From: Sva-07 sp963743825
Lineage (GTDB): Bacteria; Actinomycetota; Acidimicrobiia; Acidimicrobiales; Ilumatobacteraceae
Assembly: GCA_963743825.1 (NCBI GenBank)
Contig: CAVURC010000018.1
Coordinates: 62,001 to 126,000, forward strand
Direction of reading: 5' to 3'
Length of the DNA stretch: 64,000 nt
In this document: positions 34,504-43,350 of the stretch, one piece after another
Numbering within the stretch: the stretch's first letter is position 1
How the letters are laid out: each line of letters starts with the position of its first letter
The notes under the pieces: model-generated
The model's database searches: none
What the model was told of the DNA's origin: nothing
Seen by the model: only the letters and a program-made list of their open reading frames with translations
Position numbers and translations under genes: made by a program

Positions 34504-35334
34504 TCATCCGGCCAGCGACAGGGTGATCTCGACTGCTGTGCAGATTTCGTTGCGGGCGGAGACGGCTGATCGGGCGCGCGAGAGGGCAGTTCTGTACGCC
34601 CCACGTGTCGGAATTCCGAGTACTTCCGCCACCGTGCCCGGATCGAAACCGCCGAGTCGATCGACAACGGCGAGGGTTGTCAGTCGGACCATCGCTGACA
34701 GTTCGTTGTCGGTGGTGGCCGTGACTTCCAGCAGCACGAGCCGGGCGGCGTCTCGCACGGCAATGACCGTCTCGTTCGTCCGTTGTCCCGTTGAACGGTG
34801 GTCCGCTCCCTGGACGAATCTGTCGAAGTCGGATCGATCACCTCCGAATCGGTCGAGGATGACGGAGGTGGTCAGCCAAGTCGGGCGTTGGCGCAGTCCC
34901 AGGTACGTGCGGTGACTCGACCACCTGTAGGTCGCGAGGTCGTTCACCCCGTCGATGTCAAGGGCGTTGCGATGGATGTACCGACAGGCGTTGAGCAGGT
35001 AGGCCTCGTCGGTGATCAAGCGCGAGTGGAATCGGCCACGGAAGATCGCCCCTTCACGACCGTGTCGATCGTTCACGTGGCGCGTGAACAGCGATGAGAC
35101 TCGTTGCATCGCGGGCGACAATCCGCCGTTCGGGCAGTGCAACAGCCAGTGGAAGTGGTTGTCCATCAGGCAATAGGCGTGAACTTCGATCTCGAAGAGT
35201 TCGTGGATCTCGCCGAGTCGCTGGCCGACTTCGATCCTGTCGTTGTCATCGAAGAAGATGGAAGATCGGTTGGCCCCACGATTCATGACGTGGTGCCAAC
35301 CTCCATCGGGGTCGGGGCGTGGTGGTCGAGGCAT
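34504..35334 (-). CDS. REP-associated tyrosine transposase (RAYT, Y1/HUH family)
   Basis: 276 residues. Y1 domain: WHHVMNRGANRSSIFFDD start, the HUH motif in LMDNHFHWLLH (~residue 60), GAIFRGRFHSRLI, and the catalytic Tyr in CRYIHRNALD. Residues ~185-276 form an extra C-terminal helical domain with a helix-turn-helix-like segment (GTVAEVLGIPTRGAYRTALSRAR) that could add DNA recognition. RAYTs nick and join single-stranded REP hairpins. The gene seems intact and is directly flanked by inverted palindromes. Confidence 0.92.
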   Translation of the reverse strand: MPRPPRPDPDGGWHHVMNRGANRSSIFFDDNDRIEVGQRLGEIHELFEIEVHAYCLMDNHFHWLLHCPNGGLSPAMQRVSSLFTRHVNDRHGREGAIFRGRFHSRLITDEAYLLNACRYIHRNALDIDGVNDLATYRWSSHRTYLGLRQRPTWLTTSVILDRFGGDRSDFDRFVQGADHRSTGQRTNETVIAVRDAARLVLLEVTATTDNELSAMVRLTTLAVVDRLGGFDPGTVAEVLGIPTRGAYRTALSRARSAVSARNEICTAVEITLSLAG

Positions 35335-35353
35335 TCACTGATCATGAACGAGG

Positions 35354-35387
35354 GGTGTTACATCTGGGGTCTGACCCCGGATGTAAC
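35354..35387. repeat. REP-like palindrome, right flank of RAYT (copy A3)
   Basis: Exact reverse complement of 34469-34502 over 34 bases. It lies 20 bases before the RAYT start and 4 bases after the upp stop, so on the minus-strand transcript it forms a hairpin between upp and the RAYT gene. Confidence 0.93.
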
Positions 35388-35391
35388 AGGG

Positions 35392-36027
35392 TCAGGCGGG
35401 GGTGCCGAATTGACGGTCGCCGGCGTCGCCGAGGCCCGGGACGATGAAGGCCCGCTCGTTCAGGTGGTCGTCGATGGCAGCGGTGACGAGATGGATCGAC
35501 AGCCCTGCCGCTTCGAGGGCGGCGATTCCCTCCGGCGCGGCGAGGGCGCACACGACCGTGATCGGCGTCGGCGCGCCACGTGCCAGCAGCAGTTCGACCG
35601 CGCTGATCAACGACCCACCGGTGGCGAGCATCGGGTCGAGCACGATCACCGGACGACCGGCGAGCGATTCGGGCAGCTTGTTGACGTACGGCTCGGGCTG
35701 ATGGGTCTCCTCGTTGCGCGCCATGCCGATGAACCCGATGTCGGCGTTCGGCAGCAGCTCCTGCGCAGGCCCCACGAAACCGAGCCCTGCGCGAAGGATG
35801 GGCACCACCACCGGCTGTACGGCGATGCGACGGGCCGGGGCGGTGGTGAGCGGTGTCTCGACGGTGCCGTCGACCGTCGGCAGGTTCTTGGTCGCCTCGG
35901 CGATCAGGAGCCCACCGATGCGTTCGAGGTTCTGCCGGAACAGTGCATTGGGCGTGTCACGGTCACGGATCTGAGCGAGCGCATCGGTGCACACCGGATG
36001 GTCGACGAGCGTTGTTTCGATTGCCAT
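35392..36027 (-). CDS. upp: Uracil phosphoribosyltransferase
   Basis: 211 residues. PRPP-binding loop VIVLDPMLATGGSLISAV, the VPILRAGLGFVGPAQELLP segment and the closing GLGDAGDRQFGT are diagnostic. It converts uracil plus PRPP to UMP. It starts one base after the adenosine deaminase stop, so the two are co-transcribed as a nucleobase/nucleoside salvage pair. Confidence 0.95.
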   Translation of the reverse strand: MAIETTLVDHPVCTDALAQIRDRDTPNALFRQNLERIGGLLIAEATKNLPTVDGTVETPLTTAPARRIAVQPVVVPILRAGLGFVGPAQELLPNADIGFIGMARNEETHQPEPYVNKLPESLAGRPVIVLDPMLATGGSLISAVELLLARGAPTPITVVCALAAPEGIAALEAAGLSIHLVTAAIDDHLNERAFIVPGLGDAGDRQFGTPA

Positions 36028-36028
36028 G

Positions 36029-37123
36029 TCAGGCCACCCCGAGCGACAGTTCGCTCTTGAGGATCGAATACCGGGGCTTGATCACACCGTTGATCAGCTT
36101 CAGCCGTTCGGGGAACGGAGCGAACGACGACTTCATGGCGTTCACCGTCAGCCACTCGAAGTCGTCGAGGCCCCACTCGAACGCCTCGGCGAGCTTGAGC
36201 ATCTCCTTGGTCATCGACGTATTGCTCATCAGCCGGTTGTCGGTGTTGACCGTCACCCGGAAACGCAAACGGCGCAGCATGCCGATCGGGTGGTCGGCGA
36301 TGGATGGCACGACGCCGGTGTTCACGTTCGACGTCGGGCACAGTTCCAGCGGGATGCGCCGATCACGGATGTAGGTGGCGAGCCGGCCGAGCTTCTCCGT
36401 TCCGAGGCCGTCACCCGGGTCGATGTCGTCGACGATGCGCACACCGTGACCCAGGCGTTCGGCGCCACAGAACTGCACCGCCTCCCAGATCGAGGGCAGG
36501 CCGAATGCCTCACCGGCATGGATGGTCGAATGGAAGTTCTCGCGGTTCACGTACTGGAACGCATCGAGGTGACGCGACGGCGGGTACCCGGCCTCGGCGC
36601 CGGCGATGTCGAATCCGACGACACCGGCGTCGCGATATCGAACCGCCAACTCAGCGATCTCCAGGCTTCGGGCTGCCGTCCGCATCGCCGAGGCAATGGC
36701 GTAGATCGTGAGGTCGGTGTCGGCGGACCCCCGACGGAATCCGTCGAGCACCGCCTCCATCACCTCGTCGAGCGTGAGGCCCTTCTCGGTGCTGAGCTCC
36801 GGAGCGAAGCGCACCTCGGCGTACACCACACCGTCGTCGGCGAGGTCCTGGGCGCATTCGTACGACACGCGCTCGATCGCATCACGGTCCTGCATCACGC
36901 CGACCGTGTGGGCGAAGGTCTCGAGGTAGAGCACCAGGTCGTTGCGCTTCGCCCCCCGGTTGAACCACGTGGCGAGGTCGTCGACGTCGGTCGTCGGCAG
37001 ATCCTTGTAGCCGTACTCCTGCGCGAGCTCGATGACGGTACGGGGCCGGACGCCCCCGTCGAGGTGGTCGTGGAGCAGTGCCTTGGGCGCCCGCTGGATG
37101 AGTTCGGCCAGTGACATGGCCAC
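36029..37123 (-). CDS. add: Adenosine deaminase
   Basis: 364 residues. The zinc-binding HxH is in KALLHDHLDGG, with further ligands and catalytic residues in TIHAGEAFGLPSIWEAV (His, Glu), RLGHGVRI and the metal Asp in VNTDNRLMSN. It deaminates adenosine and deoxyadenosine to (deoxy)inosine in the cytoplasm. A second, frameshifted homologue lies at 38061-39138 in the same direction, about 45% alike by eye, so this locus carries a duplicated add. Confidence 0.94.
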   Translation of the reverse strand: MAMSLAELIQRAPKALLHDHLDGGVRPRTVIELAQEYGYKDLPTTDVDDLATWFNRGAKRNDLVLYLETFAHTVGVMQDRDAIERVSYECAQDLADDGVVYAEVRFAPELSTEKGLTLDEVMEAVLDGFRRGSADTDLTIYAIASAMRTAARSLEIAELAVRYRDAGVVGFDIAGAEAGYPPSRHLDAFQYVNRENFHSTIHAGEAFGLPSIWEAVQFCGAERLGHGVRIVDDIDPGDGLGTEKLGRLATYIRDRRIPLELCPTSNVNTGVVPSIADHPIGMLRRLRFRVTVNTDNRLMSNTSMTKEMLKLAEAFEWGLDDFEWLTVNAMKSSFAPFPERLKLINGVIKPRYSILKSELSLGVA

Positions 37124-37149
37124 ACGCTACCGAGCGCGACGAGGGTGTC

Positions 37150-38019
37150 TCATCGGCCGGCCGTGAGGGGCCGCAACGGCATGTCGTCGGGACGTTGCAG
37201 CCAGTTCCATGCCGGGTAGTCGGCCGCAGCCGAGATGCAGTGCAGCGAGTAGGCGTGGCGACTCACACCGGACCGGTTGACGCCACTCCAGTGCGGCAGG
37301 CGTCCGTGCAGGACGACCATCGTGCCGGCGCTCACTTCGAGCGGCACGAGCGTGTCGCCGATCGGGGGCGCGTCGGGCAGGGGCGTCGCGTCGAGCGGTT
37401 CGAAGAACGTCCCGTCGTCGGTCGCGTTGCGCTTGAACACCTGGCGCAGCGGGCCCTCGTGTCCTCCTGGTTCGGCCCACAGACATCCGTTGTCGAGCGT
37501 GGCGTCCTCGATCGCGAACCAGAACCCCGTGACCGTCATCGGATCGGTGTAGAGGAACGTCGCATCCTGATGGCAACCCACCTCGCCACCGATGCGCGGC
37601 TGCTTGAAGATGTACATCGACTGCAGGGCCAGGGCATCGGCCAGCCCGATGTCGGCGGCGACCTCGGCGACATCGGGGTTGTAGGCGAAGGTCTCGAACT
37701 CGTCGTCGAGGTCGTGTTGGGCGTGACCGATCTTGTTGATGCTCAACTCCTTGGGCTGCGTCAGCTCGCCATCGGGCCCGAACGCCTCCTCTTCGAAGAA
37801 GCACCAGGTGCCTGATCCGCTGGCCAGGAACTCGCCGTTGGAGATGCGTTCCTGCTCGTTGGTGGTGAACACGGACCGTTCCTCCGATGGTTCCCACGCG
37901 TCGACGATCTCCAGGGCCCGGGCCCGGAGTCGGCGGCACGCATCGACCGACACGAAGCCGGGCAGGACGAGGAACCCGTCGGCTTCGTACGCAGCAATCT
38001 GATCTCGACGGAGCACCAC
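37150..38019 (-). CDS. Phytanoyl-CoA dioxygenase (PhyH) family protein
   Basis: 289 residues. Fe(II)/2-oxoglutarate ligands: HxD in GCHQDATFLYTD (~residue 150) and the distal His/Arg in LHGRLPHWSGVNRSGVSRHAY. Start is a GTG followed by a second GTG. The N-terminal YEADGFLVLPGFVSVDACRRLR is typical. It hydroxylates an unknown substrate. Its position between two adenosine deaminase genes suggests, but does not prove, action on a nucleoside or a modified base. Confidence 0.88.
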   Translation of the reverse strand: MVLRRDQIAAYEADGFLVLPGFVSVDACRRLRARALEIVDAWEPSEERSVFTTNEQERISNGEFLASGSGTWCFFEEEAFGPDGELTQPKELSINKIGHAQHDLDDEFETFAYNPDVAEVAADIGLADALALQSMYIFKQPRIGGEVGCHQDATFLYTDPMTVTGFWFAIEDATLDNGCLWAEPGGHEGPLRQVFKRNATDDGTFFEPLDATPLPDAPPIGDTLVPLEVSAGTMVVLHGRLPHWSGVNRSGVSRHAYSLHCISAAADYPAWNWLQRPDDMPLRPLTAGR

Positions 38020-38029
38020 CCGATGGTAG

Positions 38030-38068
38030 CGATGTAACGATTGGTGTCCGACACCAATCGTTACATCG
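38030..38068. repeat. 39-bp perfect palindrome, GTC-C-GAC centre (copy C)
   Basis: Nineteen-base perfect arms (CGATGTAACGATTGGTGTC and its complement) around one C. It lies between the second add gene and the PhyH gene and carries the TAA stop of add (38061-38063). GTAG lies immediately 5' of it (38026-38029), the tetranucleotide that precedes REP hairpins in described RAYT systems. Confidence 0.92.
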
Positions 38069-39138
38069 TGTAGGCGGGGTAGATGGTGTCGGCGACGATC
38101 CGGCGGCGGGTGTCCATCGGGGCGAACGACGCCATCATCGCCCTGACGGCGAGTTGCTCGGCCTCGGCGAGCGACAGGTCGTGTGCGATCGCGACGGCGT
38201 GGAGCTCACTCGACGGGCGGACGTTGCTCATCAGCCGGTTGTCGGTGTTCAGCCCCACGCTGAACCCGGCGCGCAGGAACGGCCCGACAGGGTGATCGGC
38301 GACGCTCGGCACCGCTCCGATCTGCACGTTGCACGTCGGAGCCATCTCCAGGTGGATCTGGTGGTCGAGCACGTACTGGGCGAGCGGGCCGAGGACGACC
38401 TCGTCGGGAGATCGGTCCGGATCGACGAGGCTCGTGTCGGCGCGCAGCCGAACACCGTGGCCGATCCGATGGGCGCCCTGGCTCAATGCGTCGGAGATCA
38501 GCTCGAGGTCCGGTGGCTCGCTCGCGTGGATCGTGATGTTCAGAAGTGCACCTCGGGCGTACGCCAGCGCCTCGGCATGGAGCGACGGCGGGAACCCTGT
38601 CTCCGCGCCGGCGAGGTCGAAGGCGACGACTTTGTCGTCCCACGAACGCAACCGGTCCACGAGTTGGGCGATCTCGAGCGAGCGGTGCTCGGTACGCATC
38701 GCACAGCAGATCGCGTTCACGGTGATGGTCGAGCCCGAGTCGAGTTCGCCTCGTCGGAACCCGGACGTCACCGCTTCGACCACGGCGTCCAGGTGCGAGG
38801 CCCTGCTGCTGATGCAGCTCCGGCGCGAACCGCACCTCGGCGTACACCACGCCGTCAGCGGCCAGGTCGACGGCGGCCTCGTAGGCAACCCGCTCGATCG
38901 AGTCTGCGGTCTGCATCACGGCGAGCGTGTGCTCGAAGGTCGCCAGGTACTGCAACAGGTCGCCGGTCTCGGCGCCGCGGGTGAACCACGCCTGCAGATC
39001 GTCGGGGTCGGTCGTCGGCAGCCTCCAGCCGATCGAGTCCGCGAACTCGAGGATGGTCGACACTCGCAGGCCGCCGTCGAGGTGATCGTGCAGGAGCACC
39101 TTGGGCAGATGCCGAGCCTGTTCGATCGAGATCGTCAT
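38061..39138 (-). pseudogene. Second adenosine deaminase, 1-base frameshift
   Basis: The frame from 39138 gives MTISIEQARHLPKVLLHDHLDGG through EVRFAPELHQQQGL, then is lost. The rest (HLDAVVEAVTSGFRRGELDSG..., ITIHASEPPDL, RIGHGVRL, LNTDNRLMSNVRP) continues in another frame to 38061. One extra base near 38797-38800 explains it. Repaired length ~358 residues with all zinc ligands. It follows the permease gene by 22 bases, so it was built as the last gene of the nucleoside ABC operon. The C-terminal TM-stop is provided by the palindrome. Confidence 0.88.
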
Positions 39139-39160
39139 CGTCGACTGGGCCCGCAGCGCC

Positions 39161-40453
39161 CTACTGCATCCCCTTGAACCACGGGATGCCTTCCTCTGCG
39201 GGCGGTCTCAGGCGTTGCGCTCCGATCGACACGGCGATCAGTGTCACGACGTACGGGGTGACGAACACGAGCTGGTTGTTCGGTGACTGCGCCACGAAGT
39301 ACGCCCACAGCGTGACGGCTGCGAACACGGCGACCGTCCCGGCAGGGGCGTAGCTGCGCTGCACGAGCATCCAGAGCACGAGCAGCACGAGCGCGATCGC
39401 AGCGGCCAGCAAGAGCGTCCGGACGAGGTCGCCGGGGTTCGTGCGCAAGGTGATGCCCTGGGCATAGCCGAACAAGCCGGCACCGATGGCCGTGCCGGCG
39501 GGCATCCAGTTACCGAAGATCATCGTGGCAAGGCCGAGGAAGCCACGGCCGGCAACCTGGTTCTCCTGGTAGCGGTTGGAGAACAGCACGAGCACGGCGC
39601 CGCCCATCCCGGCGAATGCACCCGACATCAGCATGCCGATGTAGCGCATCTTGTGCACGGACACGCCGAGCGAGTCGGCGGCCGACGGGCGCTCACCGGA
39701 GAACCGGAGCCGCAGGCCGATCCGCATGTGCCACAGCAGGTAGGTGATCCCGAAGAAGAGCGCCATGGTGATGAGGACGTCCCAGGTCACGGCGGTCGTC
39801 AGGCCTCTCACCAACCCGGCGGCGTCGGCGATGATGAACCACCCCCGCTCCTCGAGCCACCCGAGTGTGTCGGGACTCTGCCAGCCGAAGAGGTCGCCAC
39901 CCGACAGGAACGGGACCGTGAAGGCGCCGATGTCACCCGTGTTGCCGGGTGACGACGTGACCGATCCGCCCTGCACGCCGACGAACAGCTCGCTGGCCAT
40001 GAATCGCGCGATGCCGGGAGCGAGCAGGTTGATGGCCACACCGGCGACGATGTGGTTGACACCGAACGTCGTCGTGGCGAGGCTCATCAGCAACCCGAAG
40101 AGCATCCCGCCCACGATGCCGCCGAGGAGCGCCATCCACGGTCCGAACTCCCAGCCCCACCAACCGGCGAAGATGGTGCCCATCACCATCATGCCCTCGA
40201 TGCCGATGTTGATCGTTCCGCTGCGTTCGGCAACCAGTCCGGCGAGGCCGGCGAGCGCGATCGGTGCGGCAGTTCGCAGCCCGGCGCCGACGGTGCCGCT
40301 GGAGGTGAGGTCGGAGTTGTCGGCGATGAGACGCGCCGTCGACATCACCGCGATCCCGATCATGACCAGGGCGAAGATCCGCCAGCGCGTCGAATGGAGC
40401 AACGACGGCCGATCGTCGGTCTCGATGGGCGTGGTGTCGACCGTGGTCGTCAT
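39161..40453 (-). CDS. ABC transporter permease, BMP/nucleoside type (second)
   Basis: 430 residues with ~10 hydrophobic segments. The family block GLVAERSGTINIGIEGMMVMG is characteristic of the permeases paired with BMP lipoproteins (NupQ, RnsD types), as is RFSGERPSAADSLGVSVHKMRYIGMLMSGAFAGMGG. Its ATG overlaps the upstream permease stop by 4 bases (ATGA), so the two are translationally coupled. Imports purine nucleosides, by context. Confidence 0.9.
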   Translation of the reverse strand: MTTTVDTTPIETDDRPSLLHSTRWRIFALVMIGIAVMSTARLIADNSDLTSSGTVGAGLRTAAPIALAGLAGLVAERSGTINIGIEGMMVMGTIFAGWWGWEFGPWMALLGGIVGGMLFGLLMSLATTTFGVNHIVAGVAINLLAPGIARFMASELFVGVQGGSVTSSPGNTGDIGAFTVPFLSGGDLFGWQSPDTLGWLEERGWFIIADAAGLVRGLTTAVTWDVLITMALFFGITYLLWHMRIGLRLRFSGERPSAADSLGVSVHKMRYIGMLMSGAFAGMGGAVLVLFSNRYQENQVAGRGFLGLATMIFGNWMPAGTAIGAGLFGYAQGITLRTNPGDLVRTLLLAAAIALVLLVLWMLVQRSYAPAGTVAVFAAVTLWAYFVAQSPNNQLVFVTPYVVTLIAVSIGAQRLRPPAEEGIPWFKGMQ

Positions 40454-41595
40454 GACGTTGCTCCGATCGGCATCTGCGGGGCGAGCGGCGGCGGTCGTTC
40501 GTCTCGTGTCGCCGCCGCAGCGGCGGCAACGGCAGCAGCGTCGTTGCGGCGGCGCACGACCTCGTACGCGATGACGGCCGAGAGCAGGAAGGTGCCCTGC
40601 ATGATCTTGCCGATCTCGGGCGGGATGCCGAGCGGGCCGAGGCGCTGCGTCGCTCGCTCGATCGTGGCCCACACGACCGCCGCAGCAGCGATACCCACGG
40701 GGTTGTTGCGGCCGAGCAGTGCGATCCCGAGTCCGGTGAATCCGATCGTCGTGGGGAACGCGTCGCCGTACTTCAGGAAGCTCGGATCGGCCAGGAGGAA
40801 CGGCAGGCCGATCATTCCGGCGACGGCGCCCGACATGAACAGCGTGATGAGGACCATGCGTTTGGGGTTGACGCCAGCCGACAGCGCTGCGTCGGGGTTC
40901 ATTCCGGACAGGCGGAGCTCGTAGCCGAAGAGGCTGCGGTTGAGCAGGACGTGGTAGGCGACCCCCAGTGCGATCGCGAAGGGGAGAAACCCGAACAGTT
41001 CGACGCCGGGAGCGAAGTTGAAGCCGAACAGTTCGATGATCCCGTTCATCGACGGGAGCCGGGCCGACTCCGGCATCACCTTCGTCTGGGCGACCAGGCC
41101 ACCGTTCTCGCTGTCGCGGAACACCTCCGAGAGCAGGAACGCCCCGAGCCCGACGGCGATGTAGTTCAACATGATCGTTGCCACGACGACGTTGACGTTG
41201 CGGGTGACGTTCAGGATCGCAGCGATGAGCGCCCAGGTGCCGCCGACGGCGACGGCGACGAGGAAGACGAACGCCACGTGGAGCGGCGCTGGCAAGCTCA
41301 CCTCGGCGCCTGCCCACCCCGCGACGAGGGCGGCCAGGAGGTACTGACCGTTCGAGCCGATGTTGAAGAGGTTCATCTTGAAGCCGATGGCAACGGCCAC
41401 ACCGGCGATGTAGTACGGAACGGCGGTGTTCACGATGATGACGACCGACTGCGTGGAGTCGATCGTCTTCCACATCTCCCGGAAGGCCTCGACCGGGTCG
41501 TTGCCCGAGATCAGGAGTGCGAGCGACGAGATGAGGATCGCCACCGCTGCCGCCACGAGCGGGGCGAGCGAGGCTCGCCAGATCCGTTCGAACAT
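40450..41595 (-). CDS. ABC transporter permease, BMP/nucleoside type (first)
   Basis: 381 residues, ~10 membrane helices. Signature segments are AVAIGFKMNLFNIGSNGQYLLAAL and YELRLSGMNPDAALSAGVNPKRMVLITLFMSGAVAGMIG. A Pro/Ala-rich cytoplasmic tail ends the protein. It shares its first base with the stop codon region of the ATPase gene and overlaps the second permease by 4 bases: a tight operon. Confidence 0.9.
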   Translation of the reverse strand: MFERIWRASLAPLVAAAVAILISSLALLISGNDPVEAFREMWKTIDSTQSVVIIVNTAVPYYIAGVAVAIGFKMNLFNIGSNGQYLLAALVAGWAGAEVSLPAPLHVAFVFLVAVAVGGTWALIAAILNVTRNVNVVVATIMLNYIAVGLGAFLLSEVFRDSENGGLVAQTKVMPESARLPSMNGIIELFGFNFAPGVELFGFLPFAIALGVAYHVLLNRSLFGYELRLSGMNPDAALSAGVNPKRMVLITLFMSGAVAGMIGLPFLLADPSFLKYGDAFPTTIGFTGLGIALLGRNNPVGIAAAAVVWATIERATQRLGPLGIPPEIGKIMQGTFLLSAVIAYEVVRRRNDAAAVAAAAAATRDERPPPLAPQMPIGATS

Positions 41596-43187
41596 CAGTG
41601 TGCCCCCGCTTTCGCTCCGGTCATGTACGAACCGAGTTCTGCCGGCGTCACCGTCGCCGGGTCGACCTCCGCGACCACCTGCCCTCGCAGCATGACGAGG
41701 AGACGGTCGGACAGCCCGATCAGTTCTTCGAGATCGGCCGAGATCAAGACGGTGCCCAGTCCTGCGGCCCGGGCGTCACGCAGGATGTCCCAGATCACCG
41801 CCTGCGCGCCGACGTCGACGCCCCGCGTCGGATGGGAGGCGATGAGCACCTTGGGTTCTGCGGTCATCTCGCGGCCGACGACGAGCTTCTGCTGGTTGCC
41901 GCCCGAGAGCGTGAAGGCGGGAACGTCGATGCTCGGGGTCCGGACGTCGAACTCGTCGACGATCGTCTCGGTCTGCTTCTTGGCTCCTGCCACGTTCATC
42001 CACGGACCCTTCGCGTACGGCGGGCGATGCTGGTGGCCGAGCGCGGCGTTCTCCCAGACGGTGAACGGCATCACGAGGCCGTCCTTCTGGCGGTCCTCGG
42101 CGATGTACCCGATGCCGCTGTCGCGCCGTTCGCGTGTCGACAGCCGGGCGATGTCGACGCCGTCGACGAGAATCGTGCCCGACGACGCCGTGAGCCCGAC
42201 GATGGCCTTGACGAGTTCGCTCTGGCCGTTGCCCTCCACTCCGGCGATGCCGACGATCTCGCCGCGGTGCACCGTGAAGCTCACGTCGTCGACGACGTTG
42301 CGCGCTCCGGTCTCGGGGTTGGCGACCGTGAGCTCTCGGAGCTCGATCGCGACGACGTCGGTGACCGTGCGCTCGCGGGTCTCCGGCGTCGGGAGTTCGC
42401 TGCCGACCATCAGCTCGGCGAGGTCGTGTGACGTGACGGTGCTCGGATCGGCGATCTCGGCGACCGTCTTGCCCTGGCGGATCACGGTGATCGCATCGGC
42501 GTGCTTGAGTACTTCGTCGAGCTTGTGGGAGATGAAGACGATCGTTGCGCCCTGGGCGGTGAGTTCGCGGAGCGAGGTGAACAACTCGTCGACCTCCTGG
42601 GGCACGAGCACGGCGGTGGGTTCGTCGAGGATCAGGATCTTGGCGCCGCGGTACAGCACCTTGAGGATCTCCACACGCTGCTTGTCGCCGACACCGAGCT
42701 CGGAGATGAGGGCGTCGGGGTCGACGTCCAGACCGTACTGCTTGCCCAGCTCGGCGATCCTCGAGCGCGCCGAGCGGATGTCGAGCGACACTGCAGTGCC
42801 GGGTTCCTGACCGAGGACGATGTTCTCCCAGACGGTCAGGTTGGCGGCCAGCATGAACGCCTGGAAGACCATCCCGATGCCCTCGGCGATGGCGTCCTTG
42901 GGCGACGAGAAGACCTCTTCCTTGCCGTTGACCGTGATGGTGCCCTCGTCGGCCTTGTGTGCTCCGTAGAGCGTCTTCATCAGCGTGGACTTGCCCGCGC
43001 CGTTCTCGCCGACGATGGCATGCACGCTGCCCGCACGGACGGTGAGGTTGACGCCGTCGTTGGCGACCACGCCGGGAAATCGCTTCACGATGTCGGTCAG
43101 CTGGATCACGATCGGCGTCGAGTCGGGCCGACGTTCGTCGACGTGCGTCGTCCGTGTCGTTGGTCGAGGAGTTCGCCCCGTCGTCAC
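41595..43187 (-). CDS. ABC transporter ATP-binding protein with two nucleotide-binding domains
   Basis: 530 residues, RbsA/MglA/NupO-like duplicated ATPase. First domain: Walker A GENGAGKST, signature LGVGDKQRVEILKVLYRG and Walker B ILILDEPTA. Second domain: degenerate Walker A GVEGNGQSEL, signature LSGGNQQKLVVGRE and a Walker B-like KVLIASHPTRGVD. The asymmetry is normal for this type. It energises nucleoside import with the two permeases. Confidence 0.92.
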   Translation of the reverse strand: MTTGRTPRPTTRTTHVDERRPDSTPIVIQLTDIVKRFPGVVANDGVNLTVRAGSVHAIVGENGAGKSTLMKTLYGAHKADEGTITVNGKEEVFSSPKDAIAEGIGMVFQAFMLAANLTVWENIVLGQEPGTAVSLDIRSARSRIAELGKQYGLDVDPDALISELGVGDKQRVEILKVLYRGAKILILDEPTAVLVPQEVDELFTSLRELTAQGATIVFISHKLDEVLKHADAITVIRQGKTVAEIADPSTVTSHDLAELMVGSELPTPETRERTVTDVVAIELRELTVANPETGARNVVDDVSFTVHRGEIVGIAGVEGNGQSELVKAIVGLTASSGTILVDGVDIARLSTRERRDSGIGYIAEDRQKDGLVMPFTVWENAALGHQHRPPYAKGPWMNVAGAKKQTETIVDEFDVRTPSIDVPAFTLSGGNQQKLVVGREMTAEPKVLIASHPTRGVDVGAQAVIWDILRDARAAGLGTVLISADLEELIGLSDRLLVMLRGQVVAEVDPATVTPAELGSYMTGAKAGAH

Positions 43188-43259
43188 TCATCAGGTGATT
43201 TCTAGTCGATCGCCACACGCCGCGAGGAAGGCACGGGTGACGATCCTGTGTCGGGACGC

Positions 43260-43297
43260 GACGATGCCCGCCCGGCGTGAGCCGAACGGGCATCGTC
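43260..43297 (-). terminator. Intercistronic hairpin between the BMP gene and the ATPase gene
   Basis: Perfect 11-base arms (GACGATGCCCG / CGGGCATCGTC) enclose an inner CGGC/GCCG stem. It lies in the 163-base gap after the lipoprotein gene. No T-tract follows on the minus strand. Likely a partial terminator or 3'-end stabiliser that sets a higher level of binding protein than of transporter subunits. Confidence 0.6.
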
Positions 43298-43350
43298 AGA
43301 AGTGTCGACGGCGACACCGTGAGGTGTGTTCGTCGTCAGTTCATGTCAGC

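Larger units (their letters stand above)
34469..35387. mobile_element. RAYT unit: Y1 transposase bracketed by exact inverted REP-like palindromes
   Basis: A 34-base sequence at 34469-34502 is repeated in exact reverse complement at 35354-35387, and the transposase gene 34504-35334 lies between them. Both ends are themselves palindromes with a GTC-N-GAC centre. The arrangement (repeat, RAYT gene, inverted repeat, ~0.9 kb) is that of a REP-RAYT unit. It lies between the convergent phosphohexomutase gene and upp. Confidence 0.85.
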
